From an uncultured Collinsella sp. (GTDB lineage: Bacteria > Actinomycetota > Coriobacteriia > Coriobacteriales > Coriobacteriaceae): a stretch of DNA of 64,000 nt. The notes under the pieces were generated by a model that worked only from the letters and a program-made list of their open reading frames with translations, did no database searches and was not told where the DNA came from. The position numbers and the translations under genes were made by a program. The stretch is taken from assembly GCA_900541205.1 (NCBI GenBank), contig UQIV01000010.1:1-64000 (forward strand), written 5' to 3'. Position 1 is the stretch's first letter; every line of letters starts with the position of its first letter. Positions 40,840-50,062 of this stretch are shown here, piece after piece.

Positions 40840-40872
40840 GTTAGCCATGGCAAACGATTAGCCATGGCTAAC
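40840..40872 (+). promoter_or_regulatory. Operator upstream of feoAB
   Basis: GTTAGCCATGGC (40840-40851) and GCCATGGCTAAC (40861-40872) form a perfect 12-bp inverted repeat; TTAGCCATGGCTAA (40858-40871) is itself a palindrome. The TTAG/CTAA ends resemble DtxR/IdeR-type metal-repressor boxes, which fits an iron-uptake gene. The binder is inferred. Confidence 0.6.
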
Positions 40873-40914
40873 ATAAATACAACGCCCTGTGGGCGCCGGG
40901 GGAGGAACACGGAC

Positions 40915-43275
40915 GTGAAGCTCGATACACTCGAGATTGGAAAGGACGCCGTTGTCGCATCGGTGGCATCGGACGACCAGGCACTCCGACAGCATATTTT
41001 GGACATGGGCCTAACGCCGGGCACCGAAGTCACCATGATGAAGTACGCCCCCATGGGCGATCCGCTCGAGATCCGCCTGCGTGGCTACGAGTTGACACTG
41101 CGCAAGGACGATGCCGCTCGCATCGAGCTCGTGGGTATTCACGACACCGATACAGGTCCGCGCGCTAACGCCGCAATCGGCACGACGGAGCATCCGGCAC
41201 TTGGCGAGGGGACGTATTCGCCCCGTGCGGCAAAGACGGCCGTGCCCGAGGGCGCGCCGCTGCACTTTGCCCTCGCCGGCAACCAAAACTGCGGCAAGAC
41301 CACGTTATTCAACCAGCTGACGGGCTCCAACCAGCACGTCGGTAACTTTCCCGGCGTGACTGTCGACCGCAAAGATGGCACCATCCGTAACCATCCCGAG
41401 GCGAGCGTTACCGATCTGCCTGGCATTTACTCCCTGTCGCCGTACACAGGCGAAGAGGTCGTGAGCCGTCAGTTCATCCTCGACGAGCGCCCGGACGCCA
41501 TCATCGACATCATTGACGCTACCAACATCGAGCGTAACCTGTACTTGACACTGCAGCTCATGGAGCTCGACCGCCCCATGGTCATCGCGCTCAACATGAT
41601 GGACGAGGTGACCGCCAACGGCGGCGCCGTAGACGTCAACTTGCTCGAGAGCCTGATGGGCGTGCCCGTTGTCCCCATTAGCGCTGCCCGCAACGAGGGT
41701 ATCGGCGAGCTGGTGGATCATGCCTTGCACGTCGCGCGGTTCCGCGAGCGCCCCGGTCGCCTGGACTTTTGCGCGCCCGACGGTCCGGACGGCGGTGCGC
41801 TGCATCGCTGCATCCACGGTATTGCTAACCTGATCGAGGACCATGCCGTGACGGCGCACATCCCGGTGCGCTTTGCGGCGACCAAGCTGGTCGAGGGCGA
41901 TGAGCTGGTAACCGAGGCGCTTCACCTGGATCGCAATGAGCTCGACGCTATCGAGCACATCATTACCCAGATGGAGGGCGAGGCCGGCACCGACCGCCTA
42001 TCTGCGTTGGCCGATATGCGTTTTAGCTTTATCGGCGACGTGTGCGGGCGTTGCGTCGTCAAGCCGCACGAAAGCCGCGAGCACGTGCGCTCCGTCAAGA
42101 TTGACCGCATCCTGACAGGTCGTTACACAGCCATTCCGGCGTTTCTGGTGATCATGGGCCTCGTCTTTTGGCTGACGTTTGGCGTGATCGGCGCGGCGTT
42201 GCAGGGACTCATGGAGGACGGTATCGCTGCCATCATCGCCTCGGCCGATGCGGGCCTCAAGGCATTCGGAACCAACGACGTGGTGCGCTCACTGGCTGTC
42301 GACGGCGTGCTTACAGGCGTGGGCAGTGTGTTGACCTTCCTGCCGATTATCGTCGTGCTCTTCTTGTTCCTCTCCATTCTGGAGGACTCGGGCTACATGG
42401 CGCGCGTCGCCTTTGTCATGGATAAGGTGTTGCGTCGCTTTGGCCTGTCGGGCCGCAGCTTTGTGCCTATGCTCGTCGGTTTTGGCTGCACCGTGCCGGC
42501 TATCATGTCGACCCGTACGCTCCCATCCGAGCACGACCGCAAGATGACGGTCATGCTCACGCCGTTTATGAGCTGCTCGGCCAAGCTGCCGGTTTACGGC
42601 TTGCTGTGCGGAGCATTCTTCCCGCAGGCGACGGTCCCCACCATGGTCTCGCTCTATCTGATCGGCATCGTGGTCGGCTGCATCGCGGCTTTGGTGCTCA
42701 ACCGCACGGCATTTAAGGGCGACCCGGTGCCGTTTATCATGGAGCTCCCCAATTACCGCCTGCCGAGCGTCAAGACGACGGTGATGCTGGCATGGGATAA
42801 GGCCAAAGACTTTATCACCAAGGCCTTTACCATTATCTTTGCCGCTACCGTGGTCATCTGGTTCCTTCAGACGTTCGACATCCGCTTTAATGTGGTCGCC
42901 GATCAGTCGCAGAGTCTGCTTGCGGGCCTCGGCAGCATCATCGCGCCGGCGCTGACGCCGCTTGGGTTTGGCGACTGGCGTGCATCCACGGCGCTCGTCA
43001 CCGGACTCATCGCCAAGGAGAGTGTCATCTCGACCCTCACGGTGCTTTTGGGCGCGACCTCGCCCGCGGCACTGTCGACCATGTTTTCGCCGTTTACCGC
43101 CTACGTGTTCTTGGTCTTTACGCTGCTGTACCCGCCGTGCGTGGCTGCGATCGGCGCCGTCAAGAGCGAGCTGGGCGCGCGCTACGCCGTTGCCGTGTTC
43201 GCGTTTCAGGTGGCAGTCGCCTGGATCGTGGCGTTTGTCGTGCATTCGGCGGGCATATTGCTGGGGTTGGCTTAG
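40915..43275 (+). CDS. feoB: FeoA-FeoB fusion, ferrous iron transporter
   Basis: A 786-residue fusion. Residues 1-75 are a FeoA/SH3-like domain (LDMGLTPGTEVTMMKYAPMGDP). A G-protein domain follows: GNQNCGKTT from 122, DLPG, NMMD. Residues from about 400 form the FeoB membrane channel with two Gate motifs, including the pore Cys in VPMLVGFGCTVPAIMSTRTL and MSCSAKLPVYG. GTG 40915 follows GGAGG and lies downstream of the operator; an in-frame ATG at 40864 lies inside the operator and is rejected. FeoC is absent. Confidence 0.93.
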   Translation: MKLDTLEIGKDAVVASVASDDQALRQHILDMGLTPGTEVTMMKYAPMGDPLEIRLRGYELTLRKDDAARIELVGIHDTDTGPRANAAIGTTEHPALGEGTYSPRAAKTAVPEGAPLHFALAGNQNCGKTTLFNQLTGSNQHVGNFPGVTVDRKDGTIRNHPEASVTDLPGIYSLSPYTGEEVVSRQFILDERPDAIIDIIDATNIERNLYLTLQLMELDRPMVIALNMMDEVTANGGAVDVNLLESLMGVPVVPISAARNEGIGELVDHALHVARFRERPGRLDFCAPDGPDGGALHRCIHGIANLIEDHAVTAHIPVRFAATKLVEGDELVTEALHLDRNELDAIEHIITQMEGEAGTDRLSALADMRFSFIGDVCGRCVVKPHESREHVRSVKIDRILTGRYTAIPAFLVIMGLVFWLTFGVIGAALQGLMEDGIAAIIASADAGLKAFGTNDVVRSLAVDGVLTGVGSVLTFLPIIVVLFLFLSILEDSGYMARVAFVMDKVLRRFGLSGRSFVPMLVGFGCTVPAIMSTRTLPSEHDRKMTVMLTPFMSCSAKLPVYGLLCGAFFPQATVPTMVSLYLIGIVVGCIAALVLNRTAFKGDPVPFIMELPNYRLPSVKTTVMLAWDKAKDFITKAFTIIFAATVVIWFLQTFDIRFNVVADQSQSLLAGLGSIIAPALTPLGFGDWRASTALVTGLIAKESVISTLTVLLGATSPAALSTMFSPFTAYVFLVFTLLYPPCVAAIGAVKSELGARYAVAVFAFQVAVAWIVAFVVHSAGILLGLA

Positions 43276-43590
43276 GGGCGCGTTGATGCTCCGCGCTTTT
43301 GGGCGAGCAACAATTCAACAAAATATGAGCCAGAATACCGGTAATTGTCGGCCTGCGGGGACTGTCCTGCGCTGCAGGTTGCCGTTCGCTGCCTATTTGC
43401 TGCCGTTTACGGATTCGTAAATACTTGCAATCGTCGGTCGATTTAACCGCATTACGCGATGCCGATGCACATTTTTTGTGCCCCTTTCTACAATCACTTT
43501 GTGTCTATTGCCGAGCATGTCTTCCGTTTCGCCTGTGTGGGGACGTGGGGTGCAATAGTCGTTTGTAGAGGCTCATTGAGGAGGGAATTG
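43276..43590. other. Intergenic stretch between feoAB and the PTS gene
   Basis: No gene seen. It contains a small palindrome CCTGCGGGGACTGTCCTGC (about 43,354-43,372), again with a GGGGAC core, and GTTTACGGATTCGTAAAT (about 43,405-43,422). TACAAT near 43,488 is a candidate -10 for the PTS operon. Confidence 0.4.
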
Positions 43591-45255
43591 ATGAAAGAAA
43601 AATTCCAATCGATCGGAAAGGCAATGCTCGTTCCGATTACGCTCATTGCCATTTCCGGTCTCTTTTTGGGTATCGGTAGCGTTTTTACGACCGAACTGAC
43701 CCTTGTGTCCCTTGGCGTTAATTGGGACTGGTATGCCGCTTCGCCGCTCTTTACGTTCTTCTCGGTATTTAAGGGTCTCGGCGAGGTAATCATTGGAAAC
43801 CTCGGTGTTTTGTTTGCCGTCGGCTGCGCCTTCTCCTTGTCTCGCAAAGAGAAGGGCTGGGCTGCCTTTTCTGCCCTTGTCTGCTATCTCACCATGCTCA
43901 AGACGGTTGAGATTCTGCTTGGAGCAGCTGGCTTGGCTGCCGACAATACAACGGTGGAAGCTCTTCAGAAGGTCGGCCTTACGTCCATTCAGGCGAGTGA
44001 GCAGTCCGCACTCTACACTACCTCGCTCGGCTTTTTTGGCTACAGCTCTGGTGTCTTTGGCGGCATTATCGTGGGCTGCCTGGTCGCCTGGATCACCGGC
44101 CGTTTTTACAAGACCAAGCTTCCAACGGCGCTGGCGTTTTTTGCGGGCAGTCGAACGGTCCCCATTGTATCGCTGGTCGCCGGTGGCATCCTGGGCGGCA
44201 TCATGTACTTCGTCTGGCCCGTCATCGGTGGATGCTTCTCGGGTATTGCGACGTTCGTGAAAGGCTCCGGTCTGGTCGGTACGTTTGTCTATCGCTGGGT
44301 GCTCGAGAGCCTTGTGCCGTTTGGCTTGCATCCGCTGCTCGAGACGCCCATGTATTGGACTGAGCTTGGCGGCTCCATGGTCGTCGATGGAACGCGCGTG
44401 GTGGGCAATAGCGCCATTCAGCTTGCACAGCTCGCTTCTCCCAGCAGTGACAAGCTCTTGGTTAGGGCCTTCATGGCTGGCTATGGCATTAACGATTACG
44501 CGTTGTTCCCTGGCATCGCCCTTGCTATGTGGTCTTGTGCCAAGCCCCAGAACCGCAAGAAGGTTGCTGGTCTTTTAATCCCCACAGTGATTTCGACTGT
44601 TTTCTTTGGCGTTACGGAGCCTATTCTCTTTACGTTCCTGTTTGCCGCCCCCTGGCTCTACTTTGGCGTTTACGCTCCGCTTTCCGGACTGGGTGAAGTT
44701 CTCTCGGAGGCAATGGGCGTTTCGGTGTACCAGGGAAATATCAAGGACCTGATCCCATTCTTATTCCGCCCCGAGAAGCTTAATCTGCTTCCGTACCTTA
44801 TCCTGCTCCCCGCCTTTTTCCTGGCAGCTTTCTTCCTCTTCCGGTTCTTTATTACTAAGTTCGATATCAAGACGCCCGGTCGAGACGATGGTGACGATAT
44901 TGAGTTGATCAACAGCAGAGCCGAGTTCGAGGCAAAGGCCGCTGAGGCAAAGGGCGAGTCTGATAGCACTCCCGAGAAGGCAGTCCAGGGCCGTGCGACC
45001 AAGGACAGCGCGCTTGCTGTTGGCATTGTCGAAGCGCTTGGTGGAGCCGACAACATTGATGATCTTGACAACTGCATCTCACGTCTTCGCGTGATTGTCA
45101 AGGATGGTTCTAAGGTTGCAGACGACGAGGTGTTCACCAAGAATCTTGAAGCTATGGGCGTTATCCGCCTGAGCGACAAGGCAATCCAGGTCATTTACGG
45201 TCCTCGTGTCGGCGAAGTCGCTTCTGAGGTGCACGAAGTTCTCGGTGACGAGTAA
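43591..45255 (+). CDS. PTS EIICB component, alpha-glucoside type
   Basis: A 554-residue membrane permease of the glucose/maltose EIIC family. It has about ten helices in residues 1-430, including the sugar-site region FGVTEPILFTFLFAAPWLYF. An acidic linker (about 430-475) leads to an EIIB domain with the phosphorylated Cys495 in DNCISRLRV. No EIIA domain is fused, so it needs the EIIA at 35,013 or another. ATG 43591 follows GAGGAGGG. Together with the RpiR regulator and GH4 enzyme downstream it makes an uptake and hydrolysis set for a phosphorylated alpha-glucoside such as maltose, by inference. Confidence 0.92.
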   Translation: MKEKFQSIGKAMLVPITLIAISGLFLGIGSVFTTELTLVSLGVNWDWYAASPLFTFFSVFKGLGEVIIGNLGVLFAVGCAFSLSRKEKGWAAFSALVCYLTMLKTVEILLGAAGLAADNTTVEALQKVGLTSIQASEQSALYTTSLGFFGYSSGVFGGIIVGCLVAWITGRFYKTKLPTALAFFAGSRTVPIVSLVAGGILGGIMYFVWPVIGGCFSGIATFVKGSGLVGTFVYRWVLESLVPFGLHPLLETPMYWTELGGSMVVDGTRVVGNSAIQLAQLASPSSDKLLVRAFMAGYGINDYALFPGIALAMWSCAKPQNRKKVAGLLIPTVISTVFFGVTEPILFTFLFAAPWLYFGVYAPLSGLGEVLSEAMGVSVYQGNIKDLIPFLFRPEKLNLLPYLILLPAFFLAAFFLFRFFITKFDIKTPGRDDGDDIELINSRAEFEAKAAEAKGESDSTPEKAVQGRATKDSALAVGIVEALGGADNIDDLDNCISRLRVIVKDGSKVADDEVFTKNLEAMGVIRLSDKAIQVIYGPRVGEVASEVHEVLGDE

Positions 45256-45317
45256 AACGCGCAAGTGGCTTTCAATTGCATAGCGCAATTCCAGGGCTTG
45301 GCTTCCTATCGCATGAT

Positions 45318-46070
45318 TTAGGGGGCCAAGCCTTCTTGTTTTAGATTGTCAAGGCAGATACTCAATAGTTCTTCGAATGCGAGAATACAACTTCCGGTAA
45401 AGCAGTTAGGCTTAACGTTCTTAAGATCCATTGGGTGATCGTCATGTATCGTAAAGATCGCGTCTGCCGTCTTGGCGAGCTCGCTGTCTTCGTTGCCGGT
45501 AAACGCGAGGGTCGTAATGCCCGCGTCGTGGCATGCCCTTGCGGTTTCCAGGATGGCTTCTGTCTGGCCCGATTTAGATATGAGCATCATGCAGCTGAGC
45601 GTATTTCGGTTGGATTCGACAAACTGATCGGTTTCTAGGAAGTCCTGTATGACGGCCAAAAAGCCAAGTCCAACGAGCTTAGTCGCCATGTACTGCGCAA
45701 CGATGCGTGAGAAGCCCTCTCCGTTTACTCCGATCATTCTGTTGCGATGCAGTGCGGCGATGAATACGTCTACATCTCCGGTGTGACATACGAAGTGGAC
45801 GCTACTGTCTTTGAGTGATTGATTCATTTCGCGGGAGACATGCTGAAGGTGCTTGAGATCGTACATCATTTCGCGGTAGCCACGGTAGCCGAGCTTTTTC
45901 GAAAGCCTGATGACTGTCGTCATGCTGGTAAAGCATGCCATGGCGACGGGTTTTATGCCAATATCATCGAGGGTGTCGATATTGTTGAGTAGGTATTCGA
46001 GTACGCTTTGCTCGGTTTCGGATAGCTTTGCGGCTGAGTAGAGCTTGGAAATCTGCTTTTTATCAACCAT
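45318..46070 (-). CDS. RpiR-family transcriptional regulator (HTH + SIS)
   Basis: A 250-residue regulator. The N-terminal HTH_6 domain (about 1-78) contains FTSMTTVIRLSKKLGYRGYREM. The SIS sugar-phosphate domain (about 100-235) contains MLISKSGQTEAILETARACHDAGITTLAFTG. ATG 46070 follows GGAAG; the longer in-frame upstream stretch crosses the divergent promoter. It lies between EIICB and the GH4 gene and likely senses the 6-phosphosugar they make. Confidence 0.92.
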   Translation of the reverse strand: MVDKKQISKLYSAAKLSETEQSVLEYLLNNIDTLDDIGIKPVAMACFTSMTTVIRLSKKLGYRGYREMMYDLKHLQHVSREMNQSLKDSSVHFVCHTGDVDVFIAALHRNRMIGVNGEGFSRIVAQYMATKLVGLGFLAVIQDFLETDQFVESNRNTLSCMMLISKSGQTEAILETARACHDAGITTLAFTGNEDSELAKTADAIFTIHDDHPMDLKNVKPNCFTGSCILAFEELLSICLDNLKQEGLAP

Positions 46071-46141
46071 CGGTGCTTCCTTCCCGCCGGACGTGTGTGG
46101 CCGCTTCCGTTGCGTAAATAATAACTCCTTGGGGAATTCCT

Positions 46142-46197
46142 TTCCCGCCTTGCAACCGGGGCGGGAAGCGGCCCTCCATGCTGGATACAATATCCAA
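46142..46197. promoter_or_regulatory. Inverted repeats in the rpiR-GH4 divergent promoter
   Basis: TTCCCGCC (46142-46149) pairs with GGCGGGAA (46160-46167). TGGATA-CAA-TATCCA (46182-46196) is a perfect palindrome. The latter resembles the GntR site at 37,819 at 14 of 17 positions (46181-46197). Confidence 0.6.
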
Positions 46198-46245
46198 ACA
46201 CAGGCGAACCATGCAATATTGAATGTGCTAATTGGGGGTTTCGAT

Positions 46246-47619
46246 ATGAAACTTACGGTCATAGGTGGCGGTGGCGTCCGCTCCATGTTTTTGGCAAAGA
46301 GCATAGCCCAGCAGGCGTCATCGCTTGGGATCGACGAACTTGTGTTTATGGACAATGATCCCGAGAAGCTGCGCATCTACGGTGGCCTTGCCGCCCATGT
46401 CTCGGGCATGCTTTGCCCCACGCTTAATTTTTCACTGACAGGCGATGCAGTCGAGGCCGTTAAAGACGCCGATTACGTGATCACGACGATTCGCGTCGGT
46501 GGGGACCATATGCGCGTTCGCGATGAGCGCATTGCTCTTTCGCATGGGGTTCTTGGCCAAGAGACGACTGGCGCAGCCGGCGTGTCTTTTGCCATGCGCT
46601 CCGTCCCTGCGCTTGCTTCGTATTGCGAGTTAATCAAGAAGTACGCAAAGCCGGACGTCAAGGTGTTTAACTTTACTAATCCCGCTGGCGTCGTATCTCA
46701 GGCCCTACGCGATATGGGCTATGATTTTACTTATGGCATTTGCGATGCCCCCTCGGGCATGTTGCATCAGTTTGCCGAGTATAAAGGCGTTGATCCCGCA
46801 TCGGTTCAGGGCGAGTGCTATGGACTCAACCACCTCTCGTTCTTCCGCAATGTGACGGTTGACGGCGAGGACATCATGTCCGACTTGATCCACGACGACG
46901 GGGCATATGCTCATACAGATCTTAGGTTCTTCGAGAAGGACCTCGTCCTAAATCGCGGATGCGTACCAAATGAGTACCTATACTATTTTTACTATCGCGA
47001 GCGCGCCGTTGCCAACGTTCTCTCTTCGCCCCAGACGCGCGGCGAACTAATCGAAGAAATTAATCGAGAAATGACGAGCGAGCTTGCATCTATCGATATT
47101 GAGAACGACTTCGAAAAAGGCCTCGCGTGCTTTGAGAAGTGGTACGGAATGCGCGAAAACAACTACATGGCGGCCGAGACGGGTATTCATCGCGACAAGC
47201 CGTGGACGTTTGACGTGTACGGCAAAGATGCTGGCGGATACGCAGGTGTCGCGCTCCGCTTCATGGATATTGCTCGCTCTGGCAAGACGCAGCAGATGAT
47301 CCTGTGCACCCCCAACAATGGCGCCATCCCCGGCCTTCTCGATACAGATGTCATTGAGTCAACGTGCGATATCTCCACCGATGGCTGCGTGCCGCATCGC
47401 GTCGAAGCCGATTCTGTGCCCGCGGGAAACCTCGAATTGATTCGTCGCGTCAAGTACTACGAGCGCACCGTGGCGCGTGGCATCGTTAACCGATCGAAGC
47501 GCGACATTGTCGAGAGCCTCGCGATGCACCCGCTCGTTAATTCGTACTCCTTGGCGAAAGATATCGCCGCGCAGTACTTTGAGCTTAACCGCGACTACAT
47601 CGACGGCTGGACAGACTAG
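46246..47619 (+). CDS. 6-phospho-alpha-glucosidase (GH4)
   Basis: A 457-residue NAD and metal-dependent glycosidase of family GH4. The Rossmann start is MKLTVIGGGGVRS. Downstream motifs: IRVGGDHMRVRDERIALSHGVLGQE, NFTNPAG, metal-binding Cys166 in GICDAPSG and His196 in YGLNHLSFF. An Asp after the Cys (CDxP) is the pattern of 6-phospho-alpha-glucosidases; beta enzymes have CNxP. ATG 46246 follows GGGGG. It would split the 6-phosphate disaccharide made by the adjacent PTS permease. Confidence 0.88.
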   Translation: MKLTVIGGGGVRSMFLAKSIAQQASSLGIDELVFMDNDPEKLRIYGGLAAHVSGMLCPTLNFSLTGDAVEAVKDADYVITTIRVGGDHMRVRDERIALSHGVLGQETTGAAGVSFAMRSVPALASYCELIKKYAKPDVKVFNFTNPAGVVSQALRDMGYDFTYGICDAPSGMLHQFAEYKGVDPASVQGECYGLNHLSFFRNVTVDGEDIMSDLIHDDGAYAHTDLRFFEKDLVLNRGCVPNEYLYYFYYRERAVANVLSSPQTRGELIEEINREMTSELASIDIENDFEKGLACFEKWYGMRENNYMAAETGIHRDKPWTFDVYGKDAGGYAGVALRFMDIARSGKTQQMILCTPNNGAIPGLLDTDVIESTCDISTDGCVPHRVEADSVPAGNLELIRRVKYYERTVARGIVNRSKRDIVESLAMHPLVNSYSLAKDIAAQYFELNRDYIDGWTD

Positions 47620-47709
47620 TCTGGACGTTAAAACTAGAAATTATGGATGGGCGGACCGGCGTTTATATTGGCGCCCGTTCGCCCTGCTTAGTAAGAAAAC
47701 GGGTATAGA

Positions 47710-48537
47710 GTGAACTTGCGAGAGAACTTCAATGTCTTTCTGGAATCGGGCGATCGGGCGAAGGAATGCCGGAGTGACTGCACGATGGCGTTATATATCC
47801 CCTTGTTTGTTATGAGCGCGCTTCAAATTGGTGTATCAAACGTTGCAACTGAGCTCGCCTATATCAATCCGTCCATTACGCTTATTTGCACTGTGGTCGC
47901 GGCCTTTTTAAACCTGCTTCTATCGAATGTGGCTTTTTCATTATTTGCCGTCGACCGGTCCAAAGAGACGGTGCAACCTGCTCGAACCCCTCCGATTTAT
48001 CTCTTGGCCTCGACGGTTCCCCTCCAGATTTCTGGGGCGCTGCTAATTTATTTGGTTCACTTGATTTTATCGGCAATTGTAGTCTTTGCCTCGCTTGCGA
48101 GCAGTCAGCTCGGGGTGTTGTGCTCGCTTGTGGTGGCAGTAATCGTGACGCTTCTTTCCGCGTCGTTCGTATTCGTGTTAATTGAAGATGCGGACGTGGA
48201 GCAGAGGGGACTACGAGGCATTCGGTTTGCACCACGCTACATCATGCGTTCGGTCACGGTGCTTCGTTCCTCCTGGAGAGAAATCGCGCGTCCCGCAACG
48301 CTGCTGGTGGCATGGAACCTGGTTGCAAGTTGCGCTATCCAGGTTCTTGTTGGATGGGTAGTTTCGAGTGCGGCGCTGCCGTCGGCACTTTCAGTGACGG
48401 CGCTTGTGCATGAGGGACTTTATTATGGGGCGTTTGCTTATATGCTGCTTTTGCTAGTTCATTGTGCGGTTGCGAGTTGGCTCGAAATTGACGTGCTCAT
48501 GGGGGTGTCCTTGTGCGTATCCGAGCAGGCGCGATAG
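47710..48537 (+). CDS. Uncharacterised integral membrane protein
   Basis: A 275-residue protein with about six hydrophobic helices (near residues 27-45, 55-80, 95-125, 130-157, 198-225 and 238-262) and a charged cytoplasmic loop (160-195). I do not recognise the family. The start could be GTG 47710 or ATG 47785 (GGAG about 10 bases upstream). Base composition is lower in G+C than its neighbours, with TTA, ATA and CTA codons. It follows the GH4 gene on the same strand with a 90-base gap and may be co-transcribed. Confidence 0.65.
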   Translation: MNLRENFNVFLESGDRAKECRSDCTMALYIPLFVMSALQIGVSNVATELAYINPSITLICTVVAAFLNLLLSNVAFSLFAVDRSKETVQPARTPPIYLLASTVPLQISGALLIYLVHLILSAIVVFASLASSQLGVLCSLVVAVIVTLLSASFVFVLIEDADVEQRGLRGIRFAPRYIMRSVTVLRSSWREIARPATLLVAWNLVASCAIQVLVGWVVSSAALPSALSVTALVHEGLYYGAFAYMLLLLVHCAVASWLEIDVLMGVSLCVSEQAR

Positions 48538-48712
48538 CCCGAAGATGAAGCCGCGTTTTCGACATTGAGTTCCTGCGTACCTTGCTTTCTAAGCAGAATT
48601 GGCGCGCCGTCTGTTAACAATCGTTTTCCAAGAATTCTTTTGTTGCTCATTTTATAGACTTCTCATTGCTATAATCGCCCACCGCTCAAGATAATCGGAG
48701 AGGTTTTCCTAT

Positions 48713-49909
48713 ATGGCTCAAACAAAGCAAGACGGCATCACGCTCAGGCAGTGGCTCCCGCTCGTCGGGCTCACCTGCTGTGCGTTCGTGTTCAACACGT
48801 CGGAGTTTATGCCCATCGGCCTTTTGACTGATATCGCCGCGTCGTTCTCGCTCACCGAGGCCCAGGCGGGCATCATGATCTCGGTTTATGCTTGGGGTGT
48901 CATGCTGCTGTCACTGCCGCTCATGGTGTTTGCCTCGCGTTTTGAGTTCAAGCGGATGCTGCTGGGCGTTTTGGCCGTGTTTTCGCTGGGCCAGTTTCTG
49001 TCCGCTGTGGCGCCGACTTATCCCATCCTGGTCTGCGCGCGCCTGGTGGTCGCTTGCGCACATGCCGTATTCTGGTCAGTCGCATCGATTATGGCCTCGC
49101 GCCTGGTCGACACTCGCCACGGCGCGCTCGCCATCAGCATGATTGCTACTGGCTCGTCCATCGCGCAGATCTTTGGCCTGCCGCTCGGTCGCGCCATTGG
49201 CTTGGCCGTGGGCTGGCGCATGACGTTTGCCGTGGTCGGGGGCCTCTCAGCCATCGCGGTCGTCTACCAGGCAGCGGTGTTCCCGGCCATGCCGGCGGGC
49301 GAGCGCTTTACCGTCAAACAGCTGCCCGAGCTGCTCAAGAACCCGCTCCTGATCGCGCTCTACGCGGTCACGGTTTTTATGGCGACCGGTTACTACGCGG
49401 GTTACAGCTATATCGAGCCGTTCCTGGCACAGGTCGCGCACGTCGACGCGGGCGCCATCACCATGACGCTGACGGCGTTTGGCTGCTCTGGTCTGCTCGG
49501 AAGCTGGCTGTTTGGCCGCCTGTTCGATGGGCATCGCTTCCCGTTCTTGGCTATTACGCTCTCCGGCTTGCCGGCGGCCCTGCTGCTCATGGGTCCGGCC
49601 GCATCGTCGCTCGCTGTGGTTCTCGCTGTTTGCGCGCTATGGGGCTGCTGTGCCACGGCCTTTAACGTGGCGTTCCAGGCCGAGCTCATCAAGAACACGC
49701 CGGCGGATTCGTCGGCTGTCGCCATGTCGATCTTCTCGGGCCTGTTCAATCTGGGCATTGGCACGGGTACCGCGATCGGCGGAGCCGTGGTTTCGGGCCC
49801 CGGTATCGCCTTGATCGGCTACGCGGGCGGTGCGATCGCTGCCGTGGGCGTCATCCTCGCTATCACGGTGATGTTCCCGGCCATTCGTCGCGCCAAGCCC
49901 GTCGCCTAA
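48713..49909 (+). CDS. MFS exporter, sugar/drug efflux type (SotB-like)
   Basis: A 398-residue major facilitator with 12 hydrophobic helices. The first helix block CAFVFNTSEFMPIGLLTDIA is typical of the DHA1 branch that includes sugar efflux transporters SotB/YdeA and AraJ. The loop FASRFEFKRMLLG stands for the motif-A region. GGAGAGG lies upstream of ATG 48713. Substrate unknown. It is followed 15 bases after the stop by a TIR element. Confidence 0.88.
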   Translation: MAQTKQDGITLRQWLPLVGLTCCAFVFNTSEFMPIGLLTDIAASFSLTEAQAGIMISVYAWGVMLLSLPLMVFASRFEFKRMLLGVLAVFSLGQFLSAVAPTYPILVCARLVVACAHAVFWSVASIMASRLVDTRHGALAISMIATGSSIAQIFGLPLGRAIGLAVGWRMTFAVVGGLSAIAVVYQAAVFPAMPAGERFTVKQLPELLKNPLLIALYAVTVFMATGYYAGYSYIEPFLAQVAHVDAGAITMTLTAFGCSGLLGSWLFGRLFDGHRFPFLAITLSGLPAALLLMGPAASSLAVVLAVCALWGCCATAFNVAFQAELIKNTPADSSAVAMSIFSGLFNLGIGTGTAIGGAVVSGPGIALIGYAGGAIAAVGVILAITVMFPAIRRAKPVA

Positions 49910-49924
49910 TCACGTCCCTTCATC

Positions 49925-49991
49925 AGTTGCGGTGGAATAGTTCCTGTTTAAGGCCTCTGAAGGCCCAAGCAGGAACTATTCCACCGCAACT
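49925..49991. repeat. 22-bp terminal-inverted-repeat element, copy 3
   Basis: Perfect 22-bp arms at 49925-49946 and 49970-49991, beginning AGTTGCGGTGGAATAG. The loop contains its own small stem AGGCCT/AGGCCC. It is the best preserved of the three copies. Confidence 0.85.
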
Positions 49992-50062
49992 TATTTTGGG
50001 GAAGAGGATACAAGCTGGGCATACAATGGATGTCGTTGTGTTGAGCTTACCGGGAGGTTGCT

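Noticed and set aside
47710..48537. Naming the membrane protein after DUF624/YesL because it sits by a sugar operon
   Set aside because: Topology is similar in broad terms, but no clear family signature was seen.
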